NCBI RefSeq assembly: GCF_001612685.1
Contig: NZ_BDAY01000071.1
Coordinates: 1-64,000 of the forward strand
Direction of reading: 5' to 3'
Origin: Nocardia altamirensis NBRC 108246
GTDB taxonomy: Bacteria; Actinomycetota; Actinomycetes; Mycobacteriales; Mycobacteriaceae
Length of the DNA stretch: 64,000 nucleotides
Shown here: piece by piece, positions 7,872 to 17,228 of the stretch
Layout: the number at the start of each line of letters is the position of its first letter
How positions within the stretch are numbered: position 1 is the first letter of the stretch
The notes under the pieces: generated by a model
What the model was told of the DNA's origin: nothing
The model's input: the letters and a program-made list of their open reading frames with translations, nothing else
Databases searched by the model: none
Translations under genes and position numbers: made by a program

Positions 7872-9667
7872 CAGGACCCCCCGGGATTGTCGTGCACTGC
7901 CCAGTCGAGCAGGCCGACGAACGATCGATTGAGCAGTGCGGTGTCCACCGGCCGCAGCGGATGCTGGCCGAGCAGCAGCGACTGGCTGTAGAGCGCCTCG
8001 ACGGCCATGGTGGCCAGGCGCGGGTCCGCGAGACCGGAGATCCTGCGCACCAGCGGATTACGGTGATTGAGCACCAGCTGCGGTCGGTCCGGGCCGTGGT
8101 CGGTGTCGAAGGCGCCGAGCACATCGGACCAGAGGTCGTCGGCGATCGCCCTGGTGGCGCGCAGTTCGGCGCGGTGCTGGGTGTCGCGGTCGAGCAGATA
8201 CAGCGCGGCCAGCGACGGCGGGTCGAAGGTGCGCAGCGTGACCTCGCAGTCGAGCCGGTCGAGTGCGCGCTGCGCGGTCGCCAGGAACGGCCGCAACGCC
8301 AGCTCGACCTCCGGGTCGACCATGTCGAAATGGGTGGCCAGTTCGCTGGTTTCGAGGCGGGTGACGCGGATGTCCGGGTCGATGGCAGGCAACCGCTCGA
8401 GTATCTCGGTGAGATACGAGTAGCCGCCGTTCACCAAGCCGAGGCCTTGCGCGTTCGCGACGGCGGCGAGCTGGCGGAACTCCTCCACCGACGGCAGATA
8501 GCGGACCGTGTCGAAGCGGCGCCGGAATTCGGCGAGGGGAATCCGGCCGACGTTGGTCTCCACCGGAAGCCAGCGGTCCACCAGGCGCAGCATGTCGTCG
8601 TCGTGCAGGGCAAGGGCTTTGACGCCGAGGTCGTGGATGTTGAGGAACTGGGTGAGCCTGGCCGGGTCGGCGACGGACAGCTCGACGAGCCAGTCCCTGA
8701 CCTGCGCGCCGAGCGCTTCTCTGGTGGACTCCAGCAGGTCGTCCTCGTAGAGCGCCTCGCGGCTTGCGGTCGGCCGCAACTCCGCGGCGTCGACCACGCA
8801 GCGGATGAAGAAGGCCCAGTCGGGGAGCAGCCCGGTGACGCTTTCGGCGATGAGCATGCGCTTGAGGTAGACGCGATGCCCGGCCTTGGCCGCCGGATTC
8901 GCGGCCTGGGGCAGCACGAAAGCCACACCGGTGAGACCGGATTCGGCACAGTCCAGGTCGAAACTGTCGAACGGGGTGAAACCGAAGGTGTCCTCGGCAT
9001 AGCCGGCCAGGGCGGCCGCGCGATCGTGCGGGCTGGCATGCGGCGCCTGCCACGGCAGGTCGGGTTCGGTGACCGTCCGGCCGTCGACGGTGACCTCGAA
9101 CGGGAGCATGCTGCCGAAGAGGGTGGCCAACTCGGTGACCGTGGTGGCGGTCATCCACTGTTCCATGCCCTGGCGCGGGAGGAGGGTCACCGTGGTGCCC
9201 GGCTCAGCGCGCTGGTCGGCCGCGAGCTCGACCTGGTAACGGCCGTCCGCGTAGCCGGTCCAGGCCACCGTCGGTCCGCCGCGCACCGAGCGGGTGAGCA
9301 CGCGCGCCTCATCGGCGACGAGGAAGCAGGACAGCAGTCCGATACCGAACTGTCCGAGGAACTCGTGCCTGGCGAAGCCGAGGCTGTCGCGCTTGCCGCT
9401 GCGGCCGATGGTGGCGAGTAATTCGTGCACCTCGGGCTCGGTCAGCCCAATGCCGCTGTCGTGCACGCGGATACTGCCGTCGCCGGTCCGCGCCGGCGTC
9501 TCGATGCGCACCTGAGCGGGCGCGGCGCCGTCCACGGCCCTGCGTGCGGTGATGGCGTCCACCGCGTTCTGCATCAACTCGCGGACGTAGACCCGAGGAC
9601 TGCCGTAGAGGTGGTGACTCAGCAGATCGACCACCCCGCGCAAGTCGACCCGAAACGCTTGCTCCAC
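7871..9667 (-). CDS. Hsp90-family (HtpG-like) GHKL ATPase
   Basis: 598 residues. I chose the GTG at 9667 because a GGAGG lies about nine bases upstream; the frame extends further to 9703 without a better signal. The N-terminal GHKL ATPase domain is clear: RELMQNAVDAI (N-box), VHDSGIGLTEPEV (G1 box) and LGQFGIGLLSCFLVADE (ATP-lid glycines), followed by a middle domain with an R-rich segment (RPTASREALYEDD, matching the Hsp90 middle-domain catalytic arginine region). It is similar in length to bacterial HtpG, but the C-terminal third is divergent. It is co-transcribed with the TPR protein downstream. Confidence 0.85.
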   Translation of the reverse strand: MEQAFRVDLRGVVDLLSHHLYGSPRVYVRELMQNAVDAITARRAVDGAAPAQVRIETPARTGDGSIRVHDSGIGLTEPEVHELLATIGRSGKRDSLGFARHEFLGQFGIGLLSCFLVADEARVLTRSVRGGPTVAWTGYADGRYQVELAADQRAEPGTTVTLLPRQGMEQWMTATTVTELATLFGSMLPFEVTVDGRTVTEPDLPWQAPHASPHDRAAALAGYAEDTFGFTPFDSFDLDCAESGLTGVAFVLPQAANPAAKAGHRVYLKRMLIAESVTGLLPDWAFFIRCVVDAAELRPTASREALYEDDLLESTREALGAQVRDWLVELSVADPARLTQFLNIHDLGVKALALHDDDMLRLVDRWLPVETNVGRIPLAEFRRRFDTVRYLPSVEEFRQLAAVANAQGLGLVNGGYSYLTEILERLPAIDPDIRVTRLETSELATHFDMVDPEVELALRPFLATAQRALDRLDCEVTLRTFDPPSLAALYLLDRDTQHRAELRATRAIADDLWSDVLGAFDTDHGPDRPQLVLNHRNPLVRRISGLADPRLATMAVEALYSQSLLLGQHPLRPVDTALLNRSFVGLLDWAVHDNPGGS

Positions 9668-9741
9668 CCAAAACCTCCGAACCACTACACCTACGTCGAA
9701 CACTCTAGCGATACGACAGCTGCGGTTTCCCGCCGTTGGTT

Positions 9742-9754
9742 ATAGGGGCCCTAT
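9742..9754. promoter_or_regulatory. short perfect palindrome upstream of the Hsp90-like gene
   Basis: ATAGGG-G-CCCTAT is an uninterrupted 13-base palindrome about 75 bases upstream of the Hsp90-like start. It could be an operator; alternatively part of the 3' end of the preceding gene's transcript. Confidence 0.3.
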
Positions 9755-9827
9755 CTCTGTGGATGAGGGGTCTCGCGCGGAGGTTCGATTGACCAGCGGG
9801 GCAACGTCTTCGGAAGGGGGCCCGAAC

Positions 9828-10136
9828 CTAGTTGGTTGCGGCGCTCTGGAGGCGGGACTGCATGCGCTTGGCCAGCAGGATGACGACCTGTTCGCGGATC
9901 AGGCCGATCCGGCTTGCGCAGGTGTCCGCCTTGGCGAGGGCGGCATAGTCGTGCACTTTGTCCGGGTCGCTCAGCAACTCGTCGAGTTCCATTCCCGCCC
10001 TGGCCTGGTCGAGGGTGAGGGTGCGGCCGGGGAGCCAGCTGAGGCGCCACGCGACGCCTTCGCGATTGGCGGTGCGCGACGCATATTCCGGAGTGCTATC
10101 GCTCGTGATCGACCGCTCGCTGACATAGAGCGTCAT
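9828..10136 (-). CDS. small hypothetical protein
   Basis: 102 residues from the ATG at 10136, chosen over the longer open frame because a near-perfect Shine-Dalgarno (GAGGAGGT) sits four bases upstream. The sequence is charged and helical (LDQARAGMELDELLSDPDKV, followed by a C-terminal helix with two Arg/Lys turns). No signal peptide or TM segment. No family recognised. It is on the same strand as, and upstream of, the Hsp90-like gene, with about 160 bases between them. Confidence 0.6.
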   Translation of the reverse strand: MTLYVSERSITSDSTPEYASRTANREGVAWRLSWLPGRTLTLDQARAGMELDELLSDPDKVHDYAALAKADTCASRIGLIREQVVILLAKRMQSRLQSAATN

Positions 10137-10617
10137 TTCAACCTCCTCTGTGGCCCGGGAAATCGGTAGGCCGCACAGGCGCGAATCGACGTGCAGGTTC
10201 CTGCGAATCTGCAGGTCATGCAGGCTGTCTCGACCCGACTTGGCGGTACCGACCGGTTTGTTGTCCCTGATCAAAGGTAGAAGCGAACGGGCGGATAGCG
10301 GTGCGCAGCGCCGCATTCTAAAATCGAGTTGAGGTAAAGTTTGCGGTCCGTCATGGTCCATCACGGGACAATCACGCGCGGATCACATGCGATCACGGTG
10401 GTCGGCTCGGTGACGGGAATCGCTCGAGTCGGCGAACTTTCGGCGACCAATCGGGGCGGTCGTGGCCGCTCTGTCGTAGTCGCTGCGGCGTGGAATACGA
10501 CCTAACGGTCTTCATCCGATGTCTTGATTTCGTACAGTGAGCACGGCATTGCCGTTGTCCCAGTAATGCTTTGGGTGCTGGGCGATTCGATATCTCGGCA
10601 GGAGAGGGACCAGGACG
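10137..10617. other. 481-base intergenic region between divergent genes
   Basis: No convincing gene. It holds the upstream regions of the small protein (minus) and the MHS carrier (plus). A small inverted repeat CCTGC/GCAGG lies at 10200-10215, and a run of four phased ATCAC motifs at 10360-10396 is listed separately. Confidence 0.6.
10360..10396. promoter_or_regulatory. four phased ATCAC repeats
   Basis: ATCAC starts at 10360, 10371, 10382 and 10392, that is, with steps of 11, 11 and 10 bases, close to one helical turn. This arrangement suits a regulator binding one face of the DNA. It lies about 225 bases from each flanking start codon. Confidence 0.4.
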
Positions 10618-11958
10618 ATGAGTACCGACGGGGCATTCTCGGCGCGGTTCGCGCGGGTCGTCGCCGCCAGTGTGGCGGGGACGACCATCGAGTTCTACGA
10701 CTTCTTTCTCTACGGCCTCGCCGCGGCGCTGGTCTTCGACAAGGTGTTCTTCCCGGTCGACGATCCGCTGATCGGTGTGCTGCTTGCGCTGGTCACCTAC
10801 GCGGTCGGCTTTCTCGCGCGCCCGCTCGGCGGGGTGGTGTTCGGGCACCTGGGCGATCGGCTCGGCCGCCGCCGCACGTTGTCGATCACGCTGATGCTGA
10901 TGGGCGGCGCGACCGTCGCGATCGGCCTCATCCCCTCGTACGCCACGATCGGTGTCGCGGCGCCGATCCTGCTTGTCCTGCTGCGTCTGACGCAGGGGCT
11001 GGCGCTCGGCGGTGAGTGGGGCGGCGCGGTGTTGCTGGTGGCCGAGCACGGATCGCCGGCACGCCGCGGGTTCTGGAGCAGCTGGCCGCAGACCGGTGGG
11101 CCGTTGGGGAACCTGCTGGCGACCGGGGTGCTCGCCCTGCTCGGGCTCGGTGTCTCGAATGCCGAGTTCGAACGCTGGGGCTGGCGGATTCCGTTCCTGC
11201 TGTCGATAGTCCTTGTCGGCGTGGGCATTTGGCTGCGGCACGCGGTGGAGGAGTCGCCGATATTCGTCGAGGCCAAGCGCAAGGCGGGCAGCGGCGGGCA
11301 TGCTCCGGTGCGGATCGTGCTGCGGCGGTATCGGAAACAGGTGTTGATGGCGGCGCTCGCCGATGTCGGGGAGAAGGCAACGTACTACACGTTCAGCATC
11401 TTCTTGCTCGCCTATCTCACCCGGATCGTGCACGTACCGAAATCGACTGCGCTGACCGCGATTACGATCGCGTCGGTCTTTCAAGCGACCGCGATCGTGG
11501 CGGGCGGGGCGCTCGGTGACCGGTACGGGCGGCGGGTGTCGAGCGTGACTCTCGCGGTGTTGACCGGGGTGTGGGCGTTGGCCGCGCTGCCCTTCGTCGA
11601 CAGCGGCAGCACGGTGCGGATCACCATCGTCATCACCGTCGGGCTGACCCTGCACGGCCTGCTCACCGGGGCGCAGGCGCCGTTCTTCGCCGAACTCTTC
11701 CCGAGCGAAATCCGCTATACCGGAGCGTCATTGGGATACCAGCTGGCGACGGTGGTCGGCGGCTCGCTGATCCCGCTCATCGGCGTCGCGTTGCTGCGCC
11801 GGTATCCGTCGACTGTGCCCGTCACACTGCTGCTGTGCCTCGCACTGGCCTGCACGGCGGCCGCGTTCCTCTGGGCGGGTGAGACCCGAGGGCGCGATCT
11901 GCGTGCGATCGAGTCCGCCGACAGCCCGCAGACCGACCGGAGCCGATCGATTCCCTGA
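10618..11958 (+). CDS. MFS transporter, metabolite:H+ symporter (MHS) type
   Basis: 446 residues with 12 predicted TM helices. The N-terminus (VVAASVAGTTIEFYDFFLYG) is the hallmark of the MHS subfamily (ProP/ShiA/KgtP-like), and the loop 2-3 signature appears as GDRLGRRRTL. A second MFS-like signature (GDRYGRRVS) follows helix 8. It would import an organic acid, osmolyte or aromatic acid by proton symport. A GGAGAGG precedes the ATG by ten bases. Upstream phased repeats may be its control region. The substrate cannot be read from sequence. Confidence 0.9.
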   Translation: MSTDGAFSARFARVVAASVAGTTIEFYDFFLYGLAAALVFDKVFFPVDDPLIGVLLALVTYAVGFLARPLGGVVFGHLGDRLGRRRTLSITLMLMGGATVAIGLIPSYATIGVAAPILLVLLRLTQGLALGGEWGGAVLLVAEHGSPARRGFWSSWPQTGGPLGNLLATGVLALLGLGVSNAEFERWGWRIPFLLSIVLVGVGIWLRHAVEESPIFVEAKRKAGSGGHAPVRIVLRRYRKQVLMAALADVGEKATYYTFSIFLLAYLTRIVHVPKSTALTAITIASVFQATAIVAGGALGDRYGRRVSSVTLAVLTGVWALAALPFVDSGSTVRITIVITVGLTLHGLLTGAQAPFFAELFPSEIRYTGASLGYQLATVVGGSLIPLIGVALLRRYPSTVPVTLLLCLALACTAAAFLWAGETRGRDLRAIESADSPQTDRSRSIP

Positions 11959-12023
11959 TCATGAATCAGCGTATGCACCGGTTTTGATTCGCCTGTCGAG
12001 TCGGCTCTGGCAATCTTGTCCAG

Positions 12024-12365
12024 GTGACCGATTTCAGCGACAGGGGCGGTGTGCTGAGGTACCTGGTGGAGATCTCCGAAGGGGACCGGCTCAGCCCGGT
12101 GTGGTGGCAGGTCGCCAACACCGGCGGACCCGCGCAGGTGGCGGCGGCTCTCAAGGAGATGGCGGTGCGCTTGGAGCTCGACCTGCTCTACCACCCGAGC
12201 GAGGGCCGTTGCTGGTACCGCTACTCGGTCAGTTGGTCCGACGGCGCGATCCTCGAGGGCTTCGAGGGCGAGATAGATCCGACGGTCATCCCGGACGACC
12301 TCCGCGCGCTCGCGCGATCGGTGATCACGGTCACCGTGCGCGAACGCAGGCACCAGGAGGGGTAG
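12024..12365 (+). CDS. small hypothetical protein
   Basis: 113 residues from a GTG at 12024. The sequence mixes beta-like stretches (LRYLVEISEGDRLSPVWWQV; CWYRYSVSWSDGAILEGFEGEI) with one helix, a small alpha/beta fold without TM or signal sequences. No family recognised. It lies 65 bases after the MHS carrier. Confidence 0.5.
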   Translation: MTDFSDRGGVLRYLVEISEGDRLSPVWWQVANTGGPAQVAAALKEMAVRLELDLLYHPSEGRCWYRYSVSWSDGAILEGFEGEIDPTVIPDDLRALARSVITVTVRERRHQEG

Positions 12366-12472
12366 CGGGCCTACTTGCGTCCTGGCGGGCGAACTGCCAT
12401 CCTCGTGCCCATGATCTCTTATGGAAAGGGCGTGCTGCGCCCGGGCCGTTGAGCCCCCGCGAGGCCACGTTC

Positions 12473-13984
12473 GTGGCCCACGCATTATCTCTTGCCGCTC
12501 TGCACGGCCCTGGCCCGTGGCCCCGTGCTGGGCATCCGCTTCCGGACGAACAACCGCGAGAACCCGGCGAATTCGTGCTGCCCAGTGTCGTTTTCGACGG
12601 TATCCGGACCCACCACTTCGGGGTGGGCAGCCAACCCGTCGAGGAGTTGGCCGACCAGATCCTCGACCATCTGGACAACCCGGCGCCGCTACTCGACCTC
12701 TTCGCTGGCCTGGACGTCGTACGCGTCGCCGACGATCTCCTGCAGGAGTTGCGATCTCGTCAAGTGGCGCGCGAAAAGCTGCGTAGTGCAGCACGATTCG
12801 TGGCCGAGAACGCAACTCGGCGCGAAGTCGCCAAACTCGGCATCGTGCTGCTCGGCCTCAGCGGCGACGAACGCGACAGTGAGCTGCTCCACCTGCTGGG
12901 GACGCTCGACGAATTCGCGTTGTTCGCCGTGGTCGCGCTGATGAATACCCAACCCGACCGGCACCGTGCCGTCTTCCAGCTGGCACAGCGGCTGGACGGC
13001 TGGGGCCGCATTCACGCGGTCGAGCGGCTGGCAGGCTGCACCGACCCGGACATCAAAGCCTGGTTGTTGCGCACCGGCTTTCGCAACGGAGTGATGAACG
13101 AATACCTCGCCCACCTCGCCGCCACCACCGGAGGTCTCTATGAAGCGCTGCTCGATGACGTCGACGACGCCTTGCTCACCGGTGCGGCGGGCATTCTGAG
13201 AGCGCTGGCTATGGGCGGACCCGCGAACGACATGCACGATTACGACGACGCTGTGCCCGCTATGCATCGGTTCGCGGAGCTCGTCGATGCGGCCGCACCC
13301 GATCTCGGGTTGCTCGATGCGGCACTCACCCTGGAGCGGTTCGTGCACACCGAGGAGCTCGACTGGCCGGACGATGAGCCCGCGCGCCTGCGGGAACGGT
13401 ACAGATCTCTTGTGTCACAGCCACGTTGGCATGACTTGGTGATGAGCGAGCTCACGGCGCACGTCTCGATCGATGGACAGGCAGCGGACGCGAAGGAGCG
13501 GAGATTCGAGAATGCGCTCTCCTGTGCGGGGCGACTGCGGGTGAACGCGTTCCCATTTGCCGTTGCGCGGTTAAGGATCGATCCCCACAACGGCTACGTG
13601 TGGCAGTGGGCGATACGGTACCGCAGCGGGCCGTTCGAGGAGATCGTCGAGCTCGCCGAGGAACTCCTTCCGCTCGATGACCTGGCGTCGGGGCCATCGG
13701 AATCTGTTGGCCTCGGTATCGGTTACGAGGCGGACATGGCCTTGGAGCTGGTGGTGCAAGCACTGCACCATCACCCCGGTCTCGGCGAGCGCCTGGTGCG
13801 GGTCGCTCTCGCCAATCGTGTCATCCGTTGTCGCTGGTCGGCTTTGAAGCTTCTCCGCAACTGGCCGACCGACCATGCGGCAGTGCGCGACTGGGTCGCC
13901 ACCGCCGCCTACCGCGAGCCCAACCCGGATCTACGCACAGCGATGCTGGCGTTCCCGGACAGTGGAGCTGAGCCGGTGACCTGA
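12473..13984 (+). CDS. helical-repeat-like hypothetical protein
   Basis: 503 residues from a GTG at 12473, preceded by GAGG at 12461; a TTG at 12449 is the alternative start. The open frame reaches further upstream but overlaps the preceding gene. Composition and periodicity (for example FVAENATRREVAKLGIVLLG, LGTLDEFALFAVVAL, WGRIHAVERLAG) suggest ARM/HEAT-like alpha-alpha repeats. No catalytic motif, signal or TM segment. A strong hairpin follows the stop. Function unknown. Confidence 0.65.
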   Translation: MAHALSLAALHGPGPWPRAGHPLPDEQPREPGEFVLPSVVFDGIRTHHFGVGSQPVEELADQILDHLDNPAPLLDLFAGLDVVRVADDLLQELRSRQVAREKLRSAARFVAENATRREVAKLGIVLLGLSGDERDSELLHLLGTLDEFALFAVVALMNTQPDRHRAVFQLAQRLDGWGRIHAVERLAGCTDPDIKAWLLRTGFRNGVMNEYLAHLAATTGGLYEALLDDVDDALLTGAAGILRALAMGGPANDMHDYDDAVPAMHRFAELVDAAAPDLGLLDAALTLERFVHTEELDWPDDEPARLRERYRSLVSQPRWHDLVMSELTAHVSIDGQAADAKERRFENALSCAGRLRVNAFPFAVARLRIDPHNGYVWQWAIRYRSGPFEEIVELAEELLPLDDLASGPSESVGLGIGYEADMALELVVQALHHHPGLGERLVRVALANRVIRCRWSALKLLRNWPTDHAAVRDWVATAAYREPNPDLRTAMLAFPDSGAEPVT

Positions 13985-13992
13985 TCGGTGCT

Positions 13993-14025
13993 GTCGGCGG
14001 GCCAGCACGTAAATGGCCCGCCGAC
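13993..14025 (+). terminator. GC-rich hairpin terminator
   Basis: GTCGGCGGGCCA at 13993-14004 pairs perfectly with TGGCCCGCCGAC at 14014-14025 across nine bases, starting nine bases after the stop of the upstream gene. No T-run follows, as is usual in actinobacteria. Confidence 0.65.
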
Positions 14026-14160
14026 AACGCTGTTCGCCTCTTGTAGCAGGTACCTGTCAACCTCGCGGCGGCGGACCGGAGCGGGCGACCGCCGAGTTTA
14101 CGCTGGGTACGTCCTGCGAATGCGCGGGGGAGTATCGATCGATGACACGGGGTTCGTCCG

Positions 14161-15069
14161 ATGGATATCGCGCTGAACAGCGATGATGCGGCGACGTCTT
14201 TCGTCGGCCGCCGGGCCGAACTCGGGATGGTGCGGCATCTGCTCGTCGAGGGCCAGCAGCATGTGCTCGCGGTGGTCGGTCCCGGCGGTGTCGGCAAGAG
14301 CCGCCTGGTGAGCGAGGCGGTGCGGATGATTCGCGATCGGTTCGGCTGCGTGCTGTATCTGGATTTCAGCCGCGCGTTCGATCCGGCGCGGGTGTGCGCA
14401 CCGCTGTTTCGCGGGGAGCACCAGGACGAACTCGGCTTGCTGTTCATGGACAACGCGGATGCGGGCTTCTATCAGATCTGGTCGTTCGTCAACGATGTGG
14501 TCGAGGCCAATCCGCACCTGCGTGTGGTGGTGACGAGCCGGGAGCCGATCCGCATTCGCGGCGAGAAGGTGCTGCGGCTGGGTCCGTTGCCGCTGCCTGC
14601 GGCCGACGCCGTCCACGAGCCGGATGCGTTGCGCCGCAACCCCGCTGTGGCGTTGTTGACACAGCGGGCCCGCGCGGTGGATCCCGGCTTCGAGCTGACC
14701 GAGCAGACGGCGTCGTTCGTCGCGGATCTCTGCGTCAGCCACGGTGGCCTGCCGCTGGCGATCGAGCTGGCCGCCGTTCAACTCGGCCTGTGCGGCATCG
14801 TTTCCGGGTCGCTGCCGGCCGCCGCGGTGCCGGCCGAGCCGCGAAAGACGGTGGACAGGACAGCGTTCAGCGACGGACGTGCGCCGTCGTCGACCGTGCT
14901 CACCCAGCGCGAATACGAGGTCGCGGACCTGGTGGCGCAGGGGCTCACCAATCACATGATCGGGCGCAAGCTCGGAATCTCGGATCACACGGTTGCCAAC
15001 CATATGCGGAGCGTCATGCGAAAATTGAACTGCCCGTCCCGGATCCACGTCGCGAGGAGGATGCTGTGA
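14161..15069 (+). CDS. LuxR-type regulator with an N-terminal P-loop ATPase fragment
   Basis: 302 residues. A P-loop is clear near residue 41 (VVGPGGVGKSRL), followed by a Walker-B-like LLFMDNAD and the sensor-like VVVTSREPIRIRG, as in NB-ARC/STAND regulators. The C-terminal 60 residues form a GerE/LuxR helix-turn-helix (LTQREYEVADLVAQGLTNHMI). The usual long TPR/MalT-like middle of LAL regulators is missing; only about 240 residues separate P-loop and HTH, so this is a compact form. Its stop overlaps the GTG of the MMPL gene by four bases. It is probably the pathway-specific regulator of the following lipid cluster. Confidence 0.8.
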   Translation: MDIALNSDDAATSFVGRRAELGMVRHLLVEGQQHVLAVVGPGGVGKSRLVSEAVRMIRDRFGCVLYLDFSRAFDPARVCAPLFRGEHQDELGLLFMDNADAGFYQIWSFVNDVVEANPHLRVVVTSREPIRIRGEKVLRLGPLPLPAADAVHEPDALRRNPAVALLTQRARAVDPGFELTEQTASFVADLCVSHGGLPLAIELAAVQLGLCGIVSGSLPAAAVPAEPRKTVDRTAFSDGRAPSSTVLTQREYEVADLVAQGLTNHMIGRKLGISDHTVANHMRSVMRKLNCPSRIHVARRML

Positions 15070-17228
15070 GCTCCGCGCGACAGGATTCCGGAGCGCTGTA
15101 TCGCCTGGGCTCGTGGTGTGCGCGCCACCCGAAAAAGGTGTTCGCGCTGTGGTTTCTGGTGGTCGTGGCCGCCGGGGTGTGTGCACTGACGAGTGGCGGT
15201 GTCTACCGGCAGTATTCGGAGTTGCCCGGTACCGACACCCAGCGCACCGTCGACGTGTTGCGCAAGGATTTCCCGCAGCTCAGCGGGCCGGTGGCCAATC
15301 TCGTCTTCGAAGCACGAACCGGTGTCCGGCTGGACGATCCTGCGGTCGCGGATCAGGTGCGCGGGGCGCTGTCGGCGGTCGCCGCGCTACCGCGGGTTGC
15401 GTTCGTGGAGAACCCGTTCGGGGGCATCGGCGGCGAACGAAGCGAGCGAGCGGCCGTCGCGCACGTGTTCTTCAAGGGTGATCTTGCCGATATCCGGCTG
15501 AGCGATGTCGACGAATTGCGCACGGCAACAGCGCCGCTGGCGGCGGCCGGGGTGACGACGCGGATGGGCGGGATGGTGCCCGGTCTGCTGGATCAACCCG
15601 AGAATTCCTACGTCGAAGTGCTCGGCGTGCTTGTCGCGATCGCGATCCTGCTGTTGGCCTTCGGCTCCTACCTGGCCGCGGTGCTGCCGGTCGCCATCAC
15701 CTTGCCCGCGCTGGCGGTGGCGATGGCCGCGGTACAGGTGGCCGCCGCCTACGTGGAGGTGAACCCGACCGCGCCGATCATGGTGGCCATGCTCGGGCTC
15801 GGCGCAGGCATCGACTACGCGTTGTTCGTGGTGACGCGTTATCGCGAGCAACTCGCCGATGGCGCACCGATCGACAGCGCGATCGCGCACGCCGTTGCCA
15901 CCGCGGGACGCTCGATTCTGTATGCGGGCGGCACCGTCGCGCTCGCGATCAGCGGCGTCTGGCTGTCCGGTGTGCGCTTCATCGGGGTGATCGGCCTCGC
16001 CATCGCGGGCGCGGTGCTGATCATGGTCGTCGCCGCGCTGACGCTGCTGCCTGCGGCACTTTCGGTGATCGGTGCGCGCATCGACCGCTATCGGCTGCCG
16101 CGCATCCGGCCCGCCGTGTCGTCCGCGTGGTGGCTGCGCTGGGGCAGGCATGTGAACCGGCGCGCGGTGCCGTATGCGATCGGCGGCGTGGCCGCACTGC
16201 TGTTGCTGGCCGCTCCCGTTGTCGGACTGCGTTTCTCGGTGATCTCCGACAGCACCGAACCACTGCGCAGCGAGAGCAGGCAGGCCTACGAGGTGATGGC
16301 CCGGGAGTTCGGGCCGGGCACCGCGACGGTCTTCCTGGTCGCCGCGAATGCGCCGCAGGGCGAAATCGACCGGGTCAGTACAGAATTGGGACCTGCTCTG
16401 AAAGGCACTGCAGGCGTCGCGACCGTCGAAGGCCCGCTGCGTGGCGGCAGTACCGCCGTGTTCCGGGTGGTGCCCACCGGCGCCCCGACGGACGCCTCGA
16501 CCGCGGAGCTGGTGCATCGGCTGCGGTCCGACGCGATCGCAGGCGTCCGCGATCGGAACCCCGACGCCGAGATCTTCCTGGGCGGCGATGTCACCTCGAT
16601 GATGGACATGGCCGACGTGATCCGCGCGCGGATGCCTTTGGTGGTCTCCGTCGTGGTCGGGGTGGCGTTGATCCTGTTGATGGTGATGTTCCGCTCGATC
16701 GTGGTGCCGCTCAAAGCGGCAATGATGAACCTGCTCTCCATCGGCGCGTCGTACGGTGTTGTCGTCGCGGTCTTCCAATGGGGGTGGGGCCTGCCGCTGG
16801 TGGGGCTCGACCAGCCGACGCCCATCATCTTCTTCGTGCCGCTGTTCATGTTCGCGGTGGTCTTCGGGTTGTCGATGGACTACGAGGTGTTCCTGCTGTC
16901 CCGGATCAAGGAGGCCTACGACAGCTCAGGGGATCCGGACGAGAGCGTCGTCGCCGGCGTCGCGTCCACCGGCCGATTGATCACCAGCGCCGCACTGATC
17001 ATGGTGTGCGTGTTCCTGAGCTTTGTGCCGCAACCCAATTCGACGGTGAAGATGATGGCGCTGGCACTGGCGGTCGCGGTGGCGGTCGATGCGACCATCG
17101 TCCGGCTCGTCCTCGTCCCCGCGCTGATGAAGCTGTTCGGCCACCGCAACTGGTGGCCAGGCGCAGGGCCGGGCCACCAGGCGGCGAAGGTCACCGGGCA
17201 GGGTCAGGAAACGCCGACGCGCGCGTAG
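15066..17228 (+). CDS. MMPL-family RND transporter
   Basis: 720 residues from a GTG overlapping the regulator stop. It has the MMPL plan: one TM helix, a periplasmic domain (about residues 45-175), a bundle of five helices, a second TM and periplasmic domain, and a final helix bundle. Diagnostic stretches include GLGAGIDYALFVVTRYREQL and VFGLSMDYEVFLLSRIKEAY, the paired GxxxDY motifs that carry the proton-relay aspartates in MmpL proteins. Such transporters export lipids or secondary metabolites. The location beside the FAAL/KAS III genes suggests it exports their product. Its 3' end overlaps the convergent hydrolase by 25 bases. Confidence 0.9.
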   Translation: MSSARQDSGALYRLGSWCARHPKKVFALWFLVVVAAGVCALTSGGVYRQYSELPGTDTQRTVDVLRKDFPQLSGPVANLVFEARTGVRLDDPAVADQVRGALSAVAALPRVAFVENPFGGIGGERSERAAVAHVFFKGDLADIRLSDVDELRTATAPLAAAGVTTRMGGMVPGLLDQPENSYVEVLGVLVAIAILLLAFGSYLAAVLPVAITLPALAVAMAAVQVAAAYVEVNPTAPIMVAMLGLGAGIDYALFVVTRYREQLADGAPIDSAIAHAVATAGRSILYAGGTVALAISGVWLSGVRFIGVIGLAIAGAVLIMVVAALTLLPAALSVIGARIDRYRLPRIRPAVSSAWWLRWGRHVNRRAVPYAIGGVAALLLLAAPVVGLRFSVISDSTEPLRSESRQAYEVMAREFGPGTATVFLVAANAPQGEIDRVSTELGPALKGTAGVATVEGPLRGGSTAVFRVVPTGAPTDASTAELVHRLRSDAIAGVRDRNPDAEIFLGGDVTSMMDMADVIRARMPLVVSVVVGVALILLMVMFRSIVVPLKAAMMNLLSIGASYGVVVAVFQWGWGLPLVGLDQPTPIIFFVPLFMFAVVFGLSMDYEVFLLSRIKEAYDSSGDPDESVVAGVASTGRLITSAALIMVCVFLSFVPQPNSTVKMMALALAVAVAVDATIVRLVLVPALMKLFGHRNWWPGAGPGHQAAKVTGQGQETPTRA

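Noticed and set aside
7892..9421. 509-residue plus-strand open frame
   Set aside because: Antisense to the Hsp90-like gene with clear GHKL motifs. No RBS or family match.
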